Shown: positions 60,884 through 64,000 of the stretch, piece after piece
Layout of the letters: every line of letters starts with the position of its first letter
Position numbering within the stretch: the stretch's first letter is position 1
Assembly (NCBI GenBank): GCA_963755395.1
Contig: CAVWJJ010000002.1
Location: 248,001-312,000 of the forward strand
DNA: 64,000 bases
Source: DAHVFK01 sp963755395
Lineage (GTDB): Bacteria; Pseudomonadota; Gammaproteobacteria; Burkholderiales; SG8-39
Reading direction: 5' to 3'
The notes under the pieces: model-generated
Seen by the model: only the letters and a program-made list of their open reading frames with translations
The model's database searches: none
Told to the model about the DNA's origin: nothing
Made by a program: the position numbers and the translations under genes

Positions 60884-62032
60884 ATGGATCTGTCCCGCAC
60901 TGCGAACATGGACGACCTGCGCGAGCTGGCGCGCCGCCGCCTGCCGCGGATCGTGTTCGATTTCTTCGACGGCGGCGCCGAGGACGAGGTCACCCTGCGC
61001 GCCAACCGCGCCGCGTTCGAGCGCGTCCGCTTCGCTCCCCGGGTGCTGCGCGACGTCGCCAAGGTCGACGCCGCGGCCGAGATACTGGGCGGACCGGCGA
61101 AGTATCCCCTGGTGATCGCGCCGGTCGGCGGAATCGGAATGGGCTGGCCGGGCGGGGATCTGGCGATCGCCCGTACCGCCGCCGCTTTCGGGATTCCTTG
61201 CACGCTTTCCACCGCCGCCACGGCCACCATCGAGGAGGTCGCTGATAAAGCGCCCGGGCGGCTTTGGTTCCAGCTCTACGTGCTGCACGACCGCACGTTC
61301 ACCGATCGCCTCGTGGAACGCGCGCGTGCCGCGGGCTACGAGGCGCTGGTGGTCACGGTCGACCTGCCGGTAGGGGGAAAGCGCGAGCGCGACACTCACA
61401 ACGGCCTGGTACTGCCGTTCCGACCCGGCTGGCGCGAGCTGCTCGCCGGCATGGCGCATCCTTCGTGGGCCCTGCGCATCGCCGCCGCCGGCGGCATCCC
61501 CGAGCTCGTCAACCTGCGCGGATTGGCGGGCCGGCAGCGCGCAGACATGATCTCCACGGCGTCGTCGGTCGGACAGCAGCACGATGCCTCGTTCGATGAC
61601 CACGGGCTCGCCCGGTTGCGCGACCTGTGGCAGGGCAAGCTGATCGTCAAGGGCGTCTCACGCGCCGAAGACGCCGTGCGCGTAGCGCGGCTCGGCGCGG
61701 ACGCGGTGTGGCTCTCGAACCACGGCGGCCGTCAGCTCGATGGGGCGGTCAGCGCGTTCGAGGCGCTGCCTGCGGTGGCGGCGGCGCTCGGCGGCAAGCT
61801 GCCGATCCTGATCGACGGCGGCGTGCGGCGCGGCGCCGACGCGATAAAGGCGCGCGCACTGGGCGCGCAGGCGGTGGCAATCGGGCGCCCGACGCTCTAT
61901 GGCGCCGCGGCCGCGGGCGAGGCCGGGGCGCGCCGCGCACTGGAGATTCTGAGCGACGAGATCGAGCGCACGCTCAGGCTGTGCGGCGCGCGCACCCTGT
62001 CCGAGGTCGGCCCCGACCTGATCGTGAGCTGA
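60884..62032 (+). CDS. FMN-dependent alpha-hydroxy-acid dehydrogenase/oxidase (LldD family)
   Basis: A 382-residue TIM-barrel FMN enzyme oxidising L-2-hydroxy acids (lactate, mandelate, glycolate types). Motifs: FDFFDGGAEDEVTLRANRAAF, APVGGIGMGWPGGD, KGV (strand with active-site Lys), SNHGGRQLDG with the catalytic His, and IDGGVRRGADAIKARALGA. No membrane segment like that of E. coli LldD is obvious. It is paired with the aromatic hydroxylase downstream, so a hydroxymandelate-type or other aromatic hydroxy acid is possible. Confidence 0.87.
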   Translation: MDLSRTANMDDLRELARRRLPRIVFDFFDGGAEDEVTLRANRAAFERVRFAPRVLRDVAKVDAAAEILGGPAKYPLVIAPVGGIGMGWPGGDLAIARTAAAFGIPCTLSTAATATIEEVADKAPGRLWFQLYVLHDRTFTDRLVERARAAGYEALVVTVDLPVGGKRERDTHNGLVLPFRPGWRELLAGMAHPSWALRIAAAGGIPELVNLRGLAGRQRADMISTASSVGQQHDASFDDHGLARLRDLWQGKLIVKGVSRAEDAVRVARLGADAVWLSNHGGRQLDGAVSAFEALPAVAAALGGKLPILIDGGVRRGADAIKARALGAQAVAIGRPTLYGAAAAGEAGARRALEILSDEIERTLRLCGARTLSEVGPDLIVS

Positions 62033-62036
62033 AATC

Positions 62037-63251
62037 ATGTCGAAGGATCTACCGGTACTGGTTGTCGGGGGCGGCATCGGCGGCCTCGCCGCGGCCCTTG
62101 CGCTCGGCCGCAAGGGCCTGAAGGTAAGGGTGTTCGAGCAGGGCTCGGAATTCAAAGAAATCGGCGCCGGTATCCAGCTCGGGCCGAACGTATACCGCAT
62201 GTTCGAACTGCTCGGACTGACCGAGGCGATCGAGGGCTACTCGGTGCACCCGGACAACATGGTGATGATGGACGGACTGACGGGCGAGGAGGTCATCCGC
62301 CTGCCGGTCGGCGGGCAGGCGTTCCGCGAACGCTTCGGCGGCTATCTCTACGGCGTGATCCACCGCGCGGACCTGCACCAGGTCTTCCTCGACGCCTGCA
62401 AGGGCGAGAAGAACGTCGAGCTCAACGTGCTGGCGAAGGCACTGCACTTTGAGCAGGACGGCGCTCGCGTGACCCTGCACATGGAGAGCGGCGAGCAGAT
62501 CGAGGGCTGCGCGCTGGTGGGTGCCGACGGTCTTTGGTCGCGGGTGCGCAACCAGCTGCTGGGCGACGCGAAGCCGCGCGTGTCGGGCCACATCGCCTAC
62601 CGCGCGGTGCTGCCGCGCGACGAGGTGCCGCCCGACCTTTGGCAGAACAACGTCGTGCTGTGGGCCGGGCCGAAAACGCACCTGGTGCACTACCCGCTGC
62701 GCCGCGGCGAGCTGTACAACCTGGTGGCCGTGTTCCACAGCGACAAGTACGAGGAGGGCTGGAACGTCTACGGCGATCCGCAGGAGCTGGAGCAGAAGTT
62801 CTCCTCCGAGCGTCCGCAAGTCAGGCGTCTGCTGGCCAAAATCAACGCCTGGAAAATGTGGGTGCTGTGCGATCGCGAACCGGTGCGCGAGTGGTCACGC
62901 GGGCGCGCGACCCTGCTCGGCGACGCCGCGCACCCGACGCTGCAGTACATGGCGCAGGGCGCCAACATGGCGATCGAGGACGCGGTCGTGCTCGCCGCCT
63001 GCGTCGAGCTATCCGGCCGCGACTGGGAAAAGGCGTTCCGCTGGTACCAGGACGAGCGCTACCTGCGCACCGCGCGGGTGCAGATCACCTCGCGCTACTA
63101 CGGTGACCTCTACCATGCCGCCGGCGTGGTGCGCGAGCTGCGCAACCAGTTCCTCGCTCCCAAGCCCGGCGCCAATCCAGGCCAGCCGAGCTTCGAGGGC
63201 ATCGCCTGGCTCTACGACGGCATCAGGCTGCCGGCCGCGCCGCGCGACTAG
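62037..63251 (+). CDS. FAD-dependent aromatic monooxygenase, 3-hydroxybenzoate 6-hydroxylase-like
   Basis: A 404-residue group A flavoprotein monooxygenase. The Rossmann motif GGGIGG is at residues 11-16, LVGADGLWSRVR is the DG motif and LLGDAAHPTLQYMAQGANMAIEDA is the GD motif. Overall pattern (GAGIQLGPNVYRMFELLGL; YGVIHRADLH) fits 3-hydroxybenzoate 6-hydroxylases that make gentisate; salicylate hydroxylases are the alternative. Gentisate dioxygenase is encoded about 20 kb away in this window, which supports the gentisate reading. It starts 4 bp after the oxidase stop. Confidence 0.85.
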   Translation: MSKDLPVLVVGGGIGGLAAALALGRKGLKVRVFEQGSEFKEIGAGIQLGPNVYRMFELLGLTEAIEGYSVHPDNMVMMDGLTGEEVIRLPVGGQAFRERFGGYLYGVIHRADLHQVFLDACKGEKNVELNVLAKALHFEQDGARVTLHMESGEQIEGCALVGADGLWSRVRNQLLGDAKPRVSGHIAYRAVLPRDEVPPDLWQNNVVLWAGPKTHLVHYPLRRGELYNLVAVFHSDKYEEGWNVYGDPQELEQKFSSERPQVRRLLAKINAWKMWVLCDREPVREWSRGRATLLGDAAHPTLQYMAQGANMAIEDAVVLAACVELSGRDWEKAFRWYQDERYLRTARVQITSRYYGDLYHAAGVVRELRNQFLAPKPGANPGQPSFEGIAWLYDGIRLPAAPRD

Positions 63252-63258
63252 CGCGCGC

Positions 63259-63537
63259 TCAGGCCTTCTTGGCATACGCGACGCACCAGCCCTTGGGGCT
63301 GATCGGGCCCGCGACCACCTTGCACTCACCCATTGCCGACGCCGACTTGCCGGGAATGAACTGCAGGCAGTTGCTGCAGTCCTGCTCGCCTTTGGGGTGA
63401 TCCTGGTATTGCATCGCCGCTTTCGACACCGTGCCGGCGGCCTCAACCGCCAGCGGAATCGCAGCCAGTCCCGCGATCAGCGCCGCACCCTTCAGGACTC
63501 TGCGTCGGCCCAATATCTTGCTTTTGTTGTCAGACAT
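63259..63537 (-). CDS. High-potential iron-sulfur protein (HiPIP)
   Basis: A 92-residue exported 4Fe-4S electron carrier. A Tat signal is visible (GRRRVLKGAALIAGLAAIPLAVEA; RRR at 11-13), and the cluster cysteines are Cys54, Cys57, Cys72 and Cys85. HiPIPs pass electrons in the periplasm between cytochrome bc1 and oxidases or reaction centres. The start ATG 63537 is preferred to an upstream start because the twin-arginine motif then sits at a normal distance. It neighbours a c-type cytochrome. Confidence 0.9.
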   Translation of the reverse strand: MSDNKSKILGRRRVLKGAALIAGLAAIPLAVEAAGTVSKAAMQYQDHPKGEQDCSNCLQFIPGKSASAMGECKVVAGPISPKGWCVAYAKKA

Positions 63538-63616
63538 TTGATGGTCTCCCAGTGCGTAAAAGAGAGATGGACAAAACGACGGCGGAAAAGGTTTCACCCT
63601 GACGTAATGCTTTCGC

Positions 63617-64000
63617 CTAGCGCAGGCGCGAAAGGTAGTGCGCCAGCGCCTGCAGCCCCTGGTCGCTCAGCGGATAGACTGCATCCGGCATCGCGGCGAC
63701 GCCGCCGCCGCGGCGCGCGCCCGACTTGAAGTCGCGCAGTGCCTTGAGCAAGTAGGCCTCACGCTGTCCCGCAAGCCGCGCCACCGCGTCCTTGCCGACG
63801 AAGCCGTCCATGTGGCAGCTCGCGCAATGGTTCGCGATCGCGAGCTGCTGCCCGGCCTCGCTCAGGTCGGGCCGGTCGTCCTTGACCTGCTGCAGCTTGG
63901 GCGGCGGCAGCGAGGACAGGTAGGCGCCGATGTTGCGGATATCGGGGTTGCCGAGGCTGGCGGCAATCGGCGTCATCACCGGATCCTTGCGGGTCTCGGT
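63617..64000 (-). CDS. c-type cytochrome, C-terminal part (5' end beyond window)
   Basis: An open frame runs through the right edge (63998-64000 is the first codon visible) and stops at 63617. It shows one heme site, CASCH, with a distal Met in the MPDAVYPLSDQGLQALAHYLS region. The preceding DPVMTPIAASLGNPDIRNIGAYLSSL resembles the end of another cytochrome domain, so this is probably a diheme c4/c553-type protein whose first heme is outside the window. Likely periplasmic electron carrier, maybe partner of the HiPIP. Confidence 0.8.
   Translation of the reverse strand, partial: TETRKDPVMTPIAASLGNPDIRNIGAYLSSLPPPKLQQVKDDRPDLSEAGQQLAIANHCASCHMDGFVGKDAVARLAGQREAYLLKALRDFKSGARRGGGVAAMPDAVYPLSDQGLQALAHYLSRLR

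Overview
The window is a GC-rich, gene-dense stretch of a betaproteobacterial chromosome. Evidence is the uvrA / MFS transporter / ssb order, the str-S10-spc-alpha ribosomal order, and the close resemblance of the translation proteins to betaproteobacterial families. The zinc-type S4 (CxxC near the N-terminus) looks more like Rhodocyclales or Nitrosomonadales-type proteins than classical Burkholderia ones. The catabolic genes and the HiPIP also suit Betaproteobacteria. Order and genus cannot be fixed by reading alone. Both ends cut genes: an acetoacetyl-CoA synthetase on the left and a c-type cytochrome on the right. I saw no rRNA, tRNA, IS element, prophage or CRISPR array.

Region 1 (1-19.6 kb) is housekeeping and envelope: an esterase, a YddA/SbmA-like ABC exporter, uvrA, an MFS transporter, ssb, an FmdB zinc ribbon, a DUF502 membrane protein, aspS, a secreted RNase Sa-like ribonuclease with a barstar inhibitor, nudB, a ClC chloride transporter, a phosphodiesterase plus cardiolipin synthase pair, two hotdog-fold proteins, a fused lipoate ligase/alpha-beta hydrolase, a degenerate EAL protein and an unknown protein. 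aspS reads as full length only if four single-base insertions within about 500 bp are corrected.

Region 2 (19.66-38.26 kb) is the translation super-cluster: promoter, rpsL-rpsG-fusA-tuf-rpsJ, rplC-rplD-rplW-rplB-rpsS-rplV-rpsC-rplP-rpmC-rpsQ, rplN-rplX-rplE-rpsN-rpsH-rplF-rplR-rpsE-rpmD-rplO-secY-rpmJ, rpsM-rpsK-rpsD-rpoA-rplQ. It ends at a strong intrinsic terminator. infA is absent between secY and rpmJ, and S3 and S19 carry unusual low-complexity C-terminal tails.

Region 3 (38.3-64 kb) is accessory and catabolic. A LysR gene is divergent from a minus-strand operon: indolepyruvate-oxidoreductase-type iorB-iorA, gentisate 1,2-dioxygenase, an alpha/beta hydrolase, a transglutaminase-like protein and glycerate kinase. 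A PaaK-like CoA ligase with a BASS-type transporter follows. Next is a plus-strand run of a MetE-core methyltransferase, an IlvD/Edd dehydratase, an acyl-CoA dehydrogenase, Tag, a small exported protein and polyphosphate:AMP phosphotransferase. A minus-strand operon then holds a DapA-like lyase, two paralogous SDRs and a LeuCD-like hydro-lyase. It is divergent from an alpha-hydroxy-acid oxidase and a 3-hydroxybenzoate 6-hydroxylase-like monooxygenase. A HiPIP and a c-type cytochrome close the window.

Read together, region 3 holds two steps of the gentisate route (3-hydroxybenzoate to gentisate, then ring cleavage) and a LeuCD-like pair that could be a maleate hydratase. The rest looks like hydroxy-acid, keto-acid and acyl-CoA chemistry whose pathway I cannot name. 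The DapA/SDR/SDR/LeuCD operon is the best candidate for an undescribed pathway. The LplA-hydrolase fusion and the RNase/barstar pair are the most unusual individual finds.
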